Source: Blastococcus mobilis (GTDB taxonomy: Bacteria; Actinomycetota; Actinomycetes; Mycobacteriales; Geodermatophilaceae). From it: a DNA stretch of 64,000 bases. Position numbers and translations under genes: made by a program. The notes beneath the pieces are model-generated. The model ran no database searches. It had not been told where the DNA came from and saw only the letters and a list, made by a program, of their open reading frames with translations. Location of the stretch: assembly GCF_900188025.1 (NCBI RefSeq), contig NZ_FZNO01000005.1, positions 62,001 through 126,000 of the forward strand, given 5' to 3'. Each line of letters starts with the position of its first letter. Position 1 is the stretch's first letter. This document shows, one piece after another, positions 9,464 through 17,101 of the stretch.

Positions 9464-9782
9464 GCGCCCTTCTCCTGCCGCCGTCCCACGGCTACCCGCA
9501 CTGCCCAACTGCGATCCGTCATCAGACCACGACCGTGGGACCAGGACCGGCGCCGCCCTGACCGGCCTCGGCCAGTCCCCGGCGGTGGGACGACGCCGCC
9601 CTGCTCCTGATCGGGCTGCCGGTGGGCGTGTTCGCCGTCCAGACCTGGAGCTGGGCACCTGCGCGTCCGTGACGTGCCCCTGTCCGTGCGGCCGAGGTCA
9701 CCAGGCGGCGAGGTCGTCGGCTGACTCCGACGCCCGATCGCGCCTACCCTGGTCGACCGGGCATCGACGGAGGAGGACCGAG
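9464..9782. other. Intergenic region between cobC and a divergent small gene
   Basis: This 319-bp stretch has no convincing gene. It must hold the cobC-cobT-cobA promoter on the minus strand. I looked there for a cobalamin riboswitch and did not find the B12-box pattern. A GGAGGAGGA site at 9769-9777 serves the next plus-strand gene. Confidence 0.5.
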
Positions 9783-10046
9783 CTGACCGAGCACCCCGCA
9801 GCCGCAGCGGACACCAGCACCGAGGACGCCGTGCTGCTGTTCGTCGGCGGACCCCTCGACGGGAGGGTGGAGATCCGCGAGGCACGGCACGGTGAACCGC
9901 TGCCGACGGTGACGCACGTCCACCTCCACGGCGGTCCGAAGGTGGTTCACCGGTACGACCTGGAACCGCTCACCGAGGGCCTCGGCGTCTACAACCTGCG
10001 GCCGCCCGCGCGGAAGCCGGCCCGGGACGAGTCGGTCGCGGACTGA
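9783..10046 (+). CDS. Conserved-looking small protein of unknown function, probable CTG start
   Basis: An 87-residue protein reading TEHPAAAADTS, then VLLFVGGPLDGRVEIREA, THVHLHGGPKVVHRYDLEPL and GVYNLRPP. I do not recognise a named domain; the alternating hydrophobic pattern suggests a small beta-rich fold. The best ribosome-binding site in the region, GGAGGAGGA (9769-9777), lies 5 nt before CTG 9783. No ATG or GTG is suitably placed, so a CTG start is proposed; an internal GTG near 9829 would remove the first 15 residues. It is divergent from cobC and upstream of the TetR gene. Confidence 0.55.
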   Translation: MTEHPAAAADTSTEDAVLLFVGGPLDGRVEIREARHGEPLPTVTHVHLHGGPKVVHRYDLEPLTEGLGVYNLRPPARKPARDESVAD

Positions 10047-10114
10047 TCCCCGCCGCGGTCGGGCAGCTGCTCCGCCGGCATGCCAGCAGGGCACCAAGAC
10101 CCTGCCACTGACAA

Positions 10115-10129
10115 CTTGCCACTGACAAG
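10115..10129. promoter_or_regulatory. Candidate TetR-family operator
   Basis: CTTGCCA-C-TGACAAG is an imperfect inverted repeat (one mismatch) ending 8 bp before the TetR GTG. It overlaps a 14-bp-period direct repeat of TGCCACTGACAA (10103-10114 and 10117-10128). The position suits autoregulation, which is inferred. Confidence 0.45.
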
Positions 10130-10137
10130 CTTTCGTC

Positions 10138-10734
10138 GTGACGGCTCCCGTGCGCGACCTCCGGACGGCGCTCCTGCGCGTGGCGGCGGAGGTGGTCACG
10201 GAGTCCGGGGTGGGCGAGGTCTCCGTCCGGGCCCTCGCTCGGGCCGCCGGGGTCTCGCATGCGGCGCACCGCCACCACTTCGCGTCCCGGACCGGGCTGT
10301 TGACGGCCCTGGCGGCGGAGGGCCACCGGATGCTCGCCACCGCGCTCGAGAAGGCGGCCCCCGCAGGCTTCCTCGAGGTAGGGGTGGCGTACGTGGCCTT
10401 CGCCCACGACCACCCCGGCCACTTCGCCGTGATGTTCACGCCGGACGTCCTGGACGACCAGGACCCCGAACTGGCCGCGGCACGGTCCCGGACGTTCGGC
10501 GTCCTGGCCGCCGGCGTGGACGCGCTGGCGGCCGAGGGGAGGGTCGAGGACGCCCGGGCGGCCGTCGTCGCGGCGTGGTCGCTCGTCCATGGCCTCGCCG
10601 ACCTAGCCGCCACCGGCAACCTCACCGGCGCCGGGCTGGGGCCCCCGGCGGGCAGGGACGGATTGCTGGAACTCGCGCGGCGGGCCGCCGGGATGCTCTA
10701 CGGATCCCCGGACGGCGGTGTCGACGATGCGTGA
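10138..10734 (+). CDS. TetR/AcrR family transcriptional regulator
   Basis: A 198-residue regulator with an N-terminal TetR helix-turn-helix: LRVAAEVVTESGVGEVSVRALARAAGVSHAAHRHHFASRTGLL covers residues 10-55, given here in pieces as VSVRALARAAGVSHAA and HHFASRTGLL. The C-terminal ligand-binding region (FLEVGVAYVAFAHDHPGHFAVMF) looks like the WHG-type (TetR_C_33) domain. GTG at 10138 lies just past a possible operator at 10115-10129. The gene overlaps the next membrane-protein gene by 8 bp, so the pair is likely co-transcribed and the neighbour may be its target. Confidence 0.9.
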   Translation: MTAPVRDLRTALLRVAAEVVTESGVGEVSVRALARAAGVSHAAHRHHFASRTGLLTALAAEGHRMLATALEKAAPAGFLEVGVAYVAFAHDHPGHFAVMFTPDVLDDQDPELAAARSRTFGVLAAGVDALAAEGRVEDARAAVVAAWSLVHGLADLAATGNLTGAGLGPPAGRDGLLELARRAAGMLYGSPDGGVDDA

Positions 10735-11170
10735 CACGGTCCTCGCCCTGCACGTGATGGCCGGGACGGCGGGCCTGCTCCTCGGTCCGGCGTGGCTCCT
10801 GCTGCGGCGGCGAGGCATGTCCGGCCTCGCCGCCGCCTGGTCCTACCACCTCGCCGTCGCCGGGGTCGTGGCGAGTTCGGCGTTCCTCGCCGTCACCGCC
10901 GCGGGTCTGTGGTGGCTGCTGCCCTTCGGGGCGCTCACCGAGGCCCTCGCGGTCACCGGCGCGCTCGCTCGCCGGCGCTCGTGGCGCGGGTGGCGGAGCT
11001 GGCAGCCGCACCTTCTCGGCGGCTCGTACATCGCGCTCGTGACCGGTGTCCTCGTGGCAGGAACCGCCGATCCGATCTTCTGGCTGCTGCCCGCGGTCGT
11101 CGGTCAGCTGCCGATCGCGCTCGCCAAACGGCGCCTGCACGCCGTCGCGCCGGCGCCGCTGCCCGCCTGA
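10727..11170 (+). CDS. Small integral membrane protein, four TM segments
   Basis: A 147-residue hydrophobic protein with about four membrane segments: TVLALHVMAGTAGLLLGPAW, LAVAGVVASSAFLAVTAAGL, LLPFGALTEALAVTGALA, and YIALVTGVLVAGTADPIFWL. I do not assign a family with certainty; the layout resembles small DUF2306-type membrane proteins. Its ATG lies inside the end of the TetR gene, and an in-frame GTG at 10718 would add three residues. Overlap with the regulator suggests a regulator-target pair. Confidence 0.75.
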   Translation: MRDTVLALHVMAGTAGLLLGPAWLLLRRRGMSGLAAAWSYHLAVAGVVASSAFLAVTAAGLWWLLPFGALTEALAVTGALARRRSWRGWRSWQPHLLGGSYIALVTGVLVAGTADPIFWLLPAVVGQLPIALAKRRLHAVAPAPLPA

Positions 11171-11192
11171 AACGACGACCCGTCCGCCGCGC

Positions 11193-11660
11193 TCACCAGC
11201 CCTGCACACGGCGCGCTGCGGCCACGACCCGGTCGAAGCGGCGCCGGTCCAGGGCGGCACCCTCCCGCCGGACCGTGGCCGGGTCCAGGACCAGCAGGCG
11301 GTCCAGCCGGACCTCGCTCGGCCGGCCGCGGGCATCCCAGGGCCCGGTGCCGATGTCGGTCCAGACCCGGCCGTGCCGGGCCTCGTCGGCGGCGTCCCGG
11401 TCGTGGTCCTTGCTGGTGAGCATCAGCCCCAGCAGGGCCGCGTTGCGGCGCCCGACGACCAGCACCGGCCGGTCCTTGCCGCGGCCGTCGCCCTCGTCGT
11501 AGGGGACCCACGCCCACACGATCTCGCCGGGATCGGGCCGGCCGTCGGCGCGCGGGCGGTAGTCCACAGCGGGGGAGTCGGGGCGGGCCGTGCCGACGGT
11601 GTGGCGGGCGAGCCCCGAGATCCGAGCGACCCATCGGCGGACTCGGTCGACGCGGGCCAT
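11193..11660 (-). CDS. PemK/MazF-like toxin-family protein
   Basis: A 155-residue protein with the CcdB/PemK beta-barrel pattern: PGEIVWAWVPYDEGDGRGKDRPVLVVGR, visible in parts as GEIVWAWVPYDEG and KDRPVLVVG, then LLGLMLTSKDH. MazF-type toxins are sequence-specific ribonucleases. The N-terminal 50 residues are extra compared with a minimal MazF. ATG at 11660 is preferred to an upstream extension. No obvious antitoxin gene lies next to it (the neighbour at 11843 is divergent), so it may be an orphan or a domesticated PemK-fold protein. Confidence 0.8.
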   Translation of the reverse strand: MARVDRVRRWVARISGLARHTVGTARPDSPAVDYRPRADGRPDPGEIVWAWVPYDEGDGRGKDRPVLVVGRRNAALLGLMLTSKDHDRDAADEARHGRVWTDIGTGPWDARGRPSEVRLDRLLVLDPATVRREGAALDRRRFDRVVAAARRVQGW

Positions 11661-11725
11661 CCCGGCACGGTACGTGCGCCGGATCGGCACGGCGCACTGT
11701 GCGTCGGGTGCAGCAGATGCCCGAC

Positions 11726-11741
11726 GTGTCACTTGTGACAC
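11726..11741. promoter_or_regulatory. Inverted repeat GTGTCAC-TT-GTGACAC, candidate operator
   Basis: 7-bp perfect arms with a 2-bp spacer, lying between the divergent PemK-like gene (starts 11660) and the small gene at 11843. The position suits a dimeric repressor or activator serving either gene; the factor is unknown. Confidence 0.45.
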
Positions 11742-11842
11742 ATCGGCACCAATTGCTCACGCAGAGGGTTGATGACGGCGACGCCGGGGCACCATGGACG
11801 CACGGGGTCCTCACGGGAGCCCCCGGGAGAAGGGGAACTCCC

Positions 11843-12040
11843 ATGACGACGTCCGAACCAGTGCGACCAGCGGCGCCCCGGGCACGGGCGGTGCAGGCCA
11901 GCGTGCTGGCCGCCTTCCAACTGGTCGAGGACGCGCGGTACTCCGGCAGCGGACGCCGGACCCGGCGACGGCGGGCGCGGGTCTTGGCCGAGCGCGCGGT
12001 GGCCGACCGGAGACTTCTCCGGGACCTGCGCGCCGGCTGA
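11843..12040 (+). CDS. Small basic hypothetical protein
   Basis: A 65-residue Arg/Ala-rich protein (ATG 11843, preceded by AGAAGGGGAA). Visible segments are ARAVQASVLAAFQLVEDARY and the basic RRTRRRRARVLAERAVADRR. It has the look of a small helical nucleic-acid-associated protein, but I recognise no domain. It converges with the VOC gene 10 bp downstream. Confidence 0.5.
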   Translation: MTTSEPVRPAAPRARAVQASVLAAFQLVEDARYSGSGRRTRRRRARVLAERAVADRRLLRDLRAG

Positions 12041-12050
12041 GCCGGGCCGC

Positions 12051-12476
12051 TCAGCCGACGCAGAACTCGTTGCCCTCGGGATCGGCCATCGTGACCCACG
12101 CATGCGGGCCCTGCGACGCACGCCAGAGCTCGGTCGCGCCCATCGCGAGCAGCCGTGAGACCTCGGCCTCCTGCCGCTCGGGCCCCACGCGCACGTCCAC
12201 GTGCACCCGGTTCTTGCCGTTCTTGGGTTCGGGCACGTGCTGGAAGAGGACCCGGGGCCGATCCGGGTCCGGCGAGTTGATGGCGGCGCCCGCTCGCCAG
12301 ACCAGCGCGCCGCGGTGCCGGATCGTGTCACCCTCCGCCGCGGCGCCGGTCTGGATCATCCGACGGATGAGCGACTCGTCCTGCGACTCCACCTGCCACC
12401 CGAGGGCCTCGGCCCACCAGTCGGCCAGCTCGTGCGGGGCGGCGCAGTCGATCGCGACCTGCACGTCGAATGCCAT
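12051..12476 (-). CDS. VOC/glyoxalase-fold protein
   Basis: A 141-residue protein of the vicinal-oxygen-chelate fold, glyoxalase-like subtype. It starts VQVAIDCAAPHELADWWAEALGW and ends VTMADPEGNEFCVG; both are standard for the actinobacterial 'VOC family protein' group. The paired beta-alpha-beta modules are evident (FQHVPEPKNGKNRVHVDV in the middle). The second-module metal position sits in the DPEGNEF motif. The substrate cannot be read from sequence or context. Confidence 0.85.
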   Translation of the reverse strand: MAFDVQVAIDCAAPHELADWWAEALGWQVESQDESLIRRMIQTGAAAEGDTIRHRGALVWRAGAAINSPDPDRPRVLFQHVPEPKNGKNRVHVDVRVGPERQEAEVSRLLAMGATELWRASQGPHAWVTMADPEGNEFCVG

Positions 12477-12565
12477 GGCCGGACGCTAGGGGAGGCCACC
12501 GACATTCGGCCCCGTCCAGAGGCTCGCCGCGAGCTCGCGAGCGGTGAGGAGGACAGGGTCCTTCT

Positions 12566-13210
12566 TCAGAGCTCGAGGGCCAGCCCCGTCCGCAGCGTCG
12601 CCTCGTCCGGGATGGTGTCGTCCCGGCAGTGGTCCCGAAGGACCTGTGAGAACGGCGGGAAGACCGACCGCTCCACCCGACGCTCCGGATCCCACAGCCC
12701 GGACCGCATGACTGCCTTGGAGCACTGGAAGTAGGCCCGCTCCACCTCGATCACCAGCACCGACAGCGGTTGCCTGCCGAACTCGGTGAAGTCCACGCCG
12801 AGCGCGTCAGCGGGGATCGGTGTCGCCGTGCCGTACACCCGCAGCGTCTCGTCGATGCCCGGGACGAAGAACATCAGCGCGGCCCGCGGGTTCCCGGAGA
12901 GGTTGCGCAGGCTGTCGATGCGGTTGTTGCCCGACCGGTCGGGCATCGCCAGGCGACTGCCGTCGAGGACGCGGACGAAGCCCGGGTCGCCCCCGCGGGG
13001 CGAGACGTCGGGCCAGCCGTCGACCGAGGCCGTCGCCAGGGTGGCGAACGGAGAGAGCCGGATGAAGGCCGTGCAGTGGTCGTCGAGGTGGTGGATCACC
13101 TTGTCGAGCACCCGACCGCTGGGGGTGCGGTAGCCGGCCAGCACATCGGCCGCGGGTTCGGCGCCGGAGGCGGACGACGGAGCCGGAGCCGGGACGGGGG
13201 CGGGATCCAC
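12566..13210 (-). CDS. Pyridoxamine 5'-phosphate oxidase-family FMN protein (MSMEG_1061-like)
   Basis: A 214-residue split-barrel flavoprotein. FATLATASVDGWPDVSPRGG is the FMN-binding strand pair, followed by LAMPDRSGNNRIDSLRNL and LMFFVPGIDETLRVYGTA. That order matches the MSMEG_1061 subfamily of PPOX-type oxidoreductases. The first 25 residues are a Pro/Ala-rich leader. GTG at 13210 is used. The substrate is unknown; relatives act on F420- or FMN-linked redox reactions. It is divergent from the thioesterase gene, with a 40-bp gap. Confidence 0.85.
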   Translation of the reverse strand: MDPAPVPAPAPSSASGAEPAADVLAGYRTPSGRVLDKVIHHLDDHCTAFIRLSPFATLATASVDGWPDVSPRGGDPGFVRVLDGSRLAMPDRSGNNRIDSLRNLSGNPRAALMFFVPGIDETLRVYGTATPIPADALGVDFTEFGRQPLSVLVIEVERAYFQCSKAVMRSGLWDPERRVERSVFPPFSQVLRDHCRDDTIPDEATLRTGLALEL

Positions 13211-13250
13211 GCGCCGACCGTAGACGCCGCTCCGGATAGCCTGCTGCGCC

Positions 13251-13640
13251 GTGGCAGCACAGTGGAGTTCGCCGGTCCGCTATGTGGAGTGCGACCAGCA
13301 GGGCGTCGTCTTCAACGCCCACTACCTGACCTGGGCGGACGAGGCCTCCAACGCCTGGTGGGCCGCGCACGGTCTGCCGTGGGACGCGCTGGTCGCCCGG
13401 CGGATCGATCCCGTGGTGAAGGCCAGCACGCTGGAGTGGACGTCGTCGGCCCGCTGGGGCGACACGGTCACGGTCGACGCCGAGACGGAGAAGGTGGGCC
13501 GCACCAGCGTGACGGTCCGCTACACCGTGCGCGTGGGCGAGCGCCTGTGCTGCGTCGTCCGCACCACGTACGTGGCCACCGACGAAGGGCGTGCCATCCC
13601 GTGGCCGGACGACGTCCGGGCGTCGCTCACCCGGGACTGA
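13251..13640 (+). CDS. Acyl-CoA thioesterase (4-hydroxybenzoyl-CoA thioesterase family)
   Basis: A 129-residue hotdog-fold protein with the 4HBT signature VRYVECDQQGVVFNAHYLTW, where the aspartate near residue 15 is the expected catalytic residue. KASTLEWTSSARWGD and VRTTYVATDEGRAIPWP follow, as in YbgC-like enzymes. It hydrolyses acyl-CoA thioesters in the cytosol; chain preference cannot be told. GTG start at 13251. It converges with the PlsC gene. Confidence 0.9.
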   Translation: MAAQWSSPVRYVECDQQGVVFNAHYLTWADEASNAWWAAHGLPWDALVARRIDPVVKASTLEWTSSARWGDTVTVDAETEKVGRTSVTVRYTVRVGERLCCVVRTTYVATDEGRAIPWPDDVRASLTRD

Positions 13641-13652
13641 CCCCCGCAGGAG

Positions 13653-14297
13653 TCACCAGCCGGCCTTCTCCTGCCCGGACAGCTCGGCGATGGCCTCCAT
13701 GATCGTGTCGGTCACCTCACGCCGCGCGCGGTTGCTGCCGGCCTTGCCGCGGTGCTCGGAGAACGTCAGTGGTTTGCCGAAGACCACCGTGAAGCGGTGC
13801 GGTCGCGGCCAGCGCGCGCCGACCGGCTGGATGCGGTCGGTGCCGGTGATGCCGACCGGCACGACGGGGCAGTCGGCCGTGAGCGCCAGCCACGCGACGC
13901 CGGTCTTGCCCCGCGCCAGGCGACCGTCACGGGAGCGGGTGCCCTCCGGGTAGATGCCGAAGCCGCCCCCGGCCCGGAGCACGGTCATCGCCGTGTCCAG
14001 CGCCTGCTGGGCGGCACGGTGCGTCTGCCGCTCGACGGGCAGGGCGCCCAGCGCGGTGAACCACGTCTTCGTGAACCAGCCCTTGATGCCGGACCCGGTG
14101 AAGTACTCCGCCTTCGCCAGATAGCCGACCCGTCGTGGCGCCATCAGGGGGATGGCCATGCTGTCGATGAACGACAGGTGGTTGCTGGCGATGATGAAGG
14201 CGCCGGTGGCCGGCACGTTCTCCCGGCCCACCACGCGCGGCCGGAAGACGAGCAGGAACAGCGGTCGCAGGATGAGCCGGGAGATGAGGTAGACCAC
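13653..14297 (-). CDS. 1-acyl-sn-glycerol-3-phosphate acyltransferase (PlsC family)
   Basis: A 214-residue membrane-associated acyltransferase with the HX4D motif NHLSFID, the acceptor-binding loop GIYPEGTRSRDGR, and VPVGITGTDRI further on. The family adds a second acyl chain to lysophosphatidic acid; several paralogues with other acceptors are common in actinobacteria. GTG at 14297 (VVYLISRLILRPLF) with GAGGGGAAAG upstream is chosen over a longer frame beginning 20 codons earlier. Confidence 0.9.
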   Translation of the reverse strand: MVYLISRLILRPLFLLVFRPRVVGRENVPATGAFIIASNHLSFIDSMAIPLMAPRRVGYLAKAEYFTGSGIKGWFTKTWFTALGALPVERQTHRAAQQALDTAMTVLRAGGGFGIYPEGTRSRDGRLARGKTGVAWLALTADCPVVPVGITGTDRIQPVGARWPRPHRFTVVFGKPLTFSEHRGKAGSNRARREVTDTIMEAIAELSGQEKAGW

Positions 14298-14398
14298 GCC
14301 GCTGCTTTCCCCTCGGGTGCACGCCGTCGACGGGGTGTCGGTGCGTGATCCGGGCATTCTCCCCGAACGGTCCCGAGGGAGCGGAACTCAGGCCGCAG

Positions 14399-15133
14399 TC
14401 ACCGCAGTGGCTGCGTCGGTGGGCACGCGTCGCGGATGATCGCGCGGATGTCGTCGGGCAGACGGGACTGCCCGGCGGCGGAGCGGGTGATGACCTCCGC
14501 GACGTCGCGCACCTTGCGGTGGGTGTGGCTGGAGATGTGGGCCAGGAGATCGAAGGCGACCTGGTCGCCACAGGTGGTCAGCAGCATGAGGATGCCCTTG
14601 GCCTGCTCGATGGCGGCGCGGCTGGCCATCGCGGCGCGCATCTGCCCCACCTCCACCTCGAGGGCCTGCGCTCGATCGGGGTCCGAGCCGTGTGGGCGGC
14701 ACTCGGTGATGTCGATGCACATGCCTTCCACGGCGGCGACCTCCCCGGTCCGGTCCCGCTGCGGTTCCCCGACCAGGACGACGGCCCGGGCCTGCCCGTC
14801 GGGGCGGACGATGCGGGTCTCCAGGGCGAAGGCGCGACCGTCCGTGCCGGCCCGTGCCAGCGCCTCGAGGATGCGGCCGCGGTCCTCCACGGGCTGGAGC
14901 TCCCCGGCGTCCGGCTGGGCCGACGTGGCCGGCAGGCCGTGCAGGGCGAACATCTCCGGTGACCACCACCAGGTGCCGCTGCGGCGGTCGTAGCGGTAGC
15001 GGCCGGTGATGTGCTCGGGAGGCGGGCCCGATTCGGGCGCGGGCCGAGGAACAGCGACCTGCGGATGTGGTGTGGCGACGCCGTGCGACGGGCGGGTGAC
15101 GACCCGCTGACGCGACACAGCCGGTATCGACAT
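14399..15133 (-). CDS. PAS and ANTAR domain transcription-antitermination regulator
   Basis: A 244-residue protein. A PAS-like sensor occupies about 45-140 (GTWWWSPEMFALHGLPA through VVLVGEPQRDRTGE, VEGMCIDITE). An ANTAR RNA-binding domain occupies about 165-230 (MASRAAIEQAKGILMLL, then AFDLLAHISSHTHRKVRDVA). ANTAR proteins bind paired hexanucleotide hairpins in nascent RNA to prevent termination. The start is ATG 15133 with AAGGGGGAAG upstream. The 247 bp in front of it contain only weak stem structures. The signal is unknown. Confidence 0.9.
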   Translation of the reverse strand: MSIPAVSRQRVVTRPSHGVATPHPQVAVPRPAPESGPPPEHITGRYRYDRRSGTWWWSPEMFALHGLPATSAQPDAGELQPVEDRGRILEALARAGTDGRAFALETRIVRPDGQARAVVLVGEPQRDRTGEVAAVEGMCIDITECRPHGSDPDRAQALEVEVGQMRAAMASRAAIEQAKGILMLLTTCGDQVAFDLLAHISSHTHRKVRDVAEVITRSAAGQSRLPDDIRAIIRDACPPTQPLR

Positions 15134-15380
15134 GGCTTCCCCCTTGTCAGAGGCGCACCGGACGTCCGCGGCACTGCGGCCGCGTTGTCGACCGCCCGGC
15201 CCGCGCCCGTTGTGGGCGCGGTCGCTCCGATTCGAGGACGGTACGACGGGGTTGGGCACAACGCAGGAGTCCAACGACCGTCTAGGGCAGAACGACATCG
15301 GCCGAAATGCCGGGGCGCCGTGGAGTCGTGACCCTATGTGGCGGAGGTCCACGCCTGGGTAGTCACCATCGGTCCCAGGT

Positions 15381-16331
15381 TCAGGACCGCAGCAGCGGGG
15401 CCAGTCGTCCGGTGGCCGCCAGGACCGCCGCAGCGATCCAGACCGCGCGGGAGAGCCGCACCGTGTGCTCGATGTCGCCGGCCGTCGGCGGCCGCCCGTC
15501 CCCGAGGGCGGGGCGCAGCTCGACCCGGCCGCCGTAGACGTTCCGGCCCCCCAGGCGCAACCCCAGCGCGCCGGCGGTGGCGGCCTCGCAACGTCCGGAG
15601 TTGGGGCTGGGATGAGCCCCACCGTCCCGCAGCCACGTGCGCAGCGCTCCACGGGGCGAGCCACCGGCCAGGGGTGCGCAGGCGACGGTCAGGACGGCGG
15701 TGGCCCGCGCCGGGAGCCAGTTCGCCACGTCGTCCAGCCGGGCGGCGGCCCAGCCGAACCGGCCATAGCGGGGGGAGCGGTGTCCCACCATCGCGTCGAG
15801 CGTGTTGACCGCCCGGTAGGTCAGGAGGCCGGGGATGCCGGCGACCGCCCCCCAGAACAGCGGGGCGACCGCGGCGTCGGAGGTGTTCTCCGCGACCGAC
15901 TCGACCGTGGCGCGGGCCAGGTCGTCCTCAGCGAGTCCGCGCGGGTCCCGGCCGGCGAGGGCCGGCAACGCGGCGCGGGCGGCCGGGAGGTCCCCCGCCG
16001 TCAGGGCCCGCTGCATCGTCTCCGCGGCGCGGCCGAGCGACGTGCCACCCAGGACCGTCCACGTCGCCGCCGCGGTCACCAGCGTCCGGGCCACCGGACG
16101 CCGCCGGGTGCCCCGGTCCAGCGCCGTGCCCAGGGCCGCTGCCGCGCCGGTGAGGACCAGCACGTGGGCGGTACCGGCCGCCCGCGAATCACGCCAGGTC
16201 CGGCGTTCCAGCGCGAGCGCCGCGGTGCCGAACCCGGCGACCGGGTGACCGCGGCGGGGATCTCCCAGGAGCAGGTCAGCAGCCGCGCCGAGGACGAGGC
16301 CCAGGGCGGTTGGCACGGTCACACCGGACAT
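15381..16331 (-). CDS. cobD: Adenosylcobinamide-phosphate synthase (CobD/CbiB)
   Basis: A 316-residue integral membrane protein that joins the aminopropanol (phosphate) arm to adenosylcobyric acid. Signatures are LLLGDPRRGHPVAGFG at the N-terminus, ATVESVAENTSDAAVAPLFW, RAVNTLDAMVGHRSPRYG and FGWAAARLDDVANWLPAR. ATG at 16331. The gene stands alone but lies between two other cobalamin loci on the same strand. Confidence 0.95.
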   Translation of the reverse strand: MSGVTVPTALGLVLGAAADLLLGDPRRGHPVAGFGTAALALERRTWRDSRAAGTAHVLVLTGAAAALGTALDRGTRRRPVARTLVTAAATWTVLGGTSLGRAAETMQRALTAGDLPAARAALPALAGRDPRGLAEDDLARATVESVAENTSDAAVAPLFWGAVAGIPGLLTYRAVNTLDAMVGHRSPRYGRFGWAAARLDDVANWLPARATAVLTVACAPLAGGSPRGALRTWLRDGGAHPSPNSGRCEAATAGALGLRLGGRNVYGGRVELRPALGDGRPPTAGDIEHTVRLSRAVWIAAAVLAATGRLAPLLRS

Positions 16332-16375
16332 CGTGCCGACCGGCCGCCGAGGTGGCCTCCCTAGGATCGGCGGTC

Positions 16376-16933
16376 ATGCGCCTGCCCGGCCGTTACGACG
16401 GCGCCGCCCGGCCGATCGTCACCTACGGCAGCAACCCGGTCCTGCACCGGCCGTGCGCCCCGGTGACCGAGTTCGACGAGGGGCTGCGCCGCCTGCTCCT
16501 CGACATGTTCGCGAGCATGGCCGAGGCCGACGGAGTGGGTCTGGCGGCCAACCAGATCGGCGTCGACGCCCGGATCTTCGTCATCGACTGCCCGGACGCC
16601 GAGGGCGAGGACGTCGTCGGCTACGTCATCAACCCGAGCCTGACGCTTCCGGAACCGGTCGGCGACGAGCCGGCCGAGGAGATCACCGAGGAGGGCTGCC
16701 TCTCGGTGCCCGGCCCCTACGCCGAGCTGCCCCGTGCCTTCCGGGCCCGCGTGGACGGCGTCGACATCAAGGGTGCGCCGGTGACCATCGAGGCGACCGG
16801 TATGGCCGCGCGCTGCCTGCAGCACGAGGTCGATCACCTGAACGGCACCGTGTACGTCGATCTGCTGGCGGAGGAGCACCGGGAGCGGCTGCTCGCAGAA
16901 GCGGCGGGGCCGGGCGGCGACCTGCCCGCATGA
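16376..16933 (+). CDS. def: Peptide deformylase
   Basis: A 185-residue metalloenzyme that removes the formyl group from new proteins. The three motifs are present: GVGLAANQIG (residues about 58-67), EGCLSVPG with the metal Cys, and HEVDHLNG with the two metal His and catalytic Glu. ATG at 16376 is preferred to upstream in-frame starts. Divergent from cobD. In actinobacteria a second def copy is usual, so this may not be the essential one. Confidence 0.95.
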   Translation: MRLPGRYDGAARPIVTYGSNPVLHRPCAPVTEFDEGLRRLLLDMFASMAEADGVGLAANQIGVDARIFVIDCPDAEGEDVVGYVINPSLTLPEPVGDEPAEEITEEGCLSVPGPYAELPRAFRARVDGVDIKGAPVTIEATGMAARCLQHEVDHLNGTVYVDLLAEEHRERLLAEAAGPGGDLPA

Positions 16934-17101
16934 CGCCGTCCGGGGCGGTCGCCGTCTCCCCCCGAGGCGCCGGTCCTGCTGCACCGCCCGCCGGACGGGC
17001 GAGGCGGGTCGCAACGGCAACACGGTGGGCACCTACGGGTTCAGGGCTTCGTCGACGCCGTCTGGCGCTGAGGTGTGCTCGGTCGGCCGAGGGACGGCCG
17101 C

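Noticed and set aside
9464-9782. Possible cobalamin riboswitch upstream of cobC
   Set aside because: The minus strand lacks the B12-box and the conserved GGTGAAA/CCGCCACTG blocks; only generic GC-rich stems are visible.
10101-10130. GCCACTG repeats as part of a B12 riboswitch
   Set aside because: GCCACTG occurs, but no other riboswitch element surrounds it and the downstream gene is a TetR regulator; an operator is simpler.
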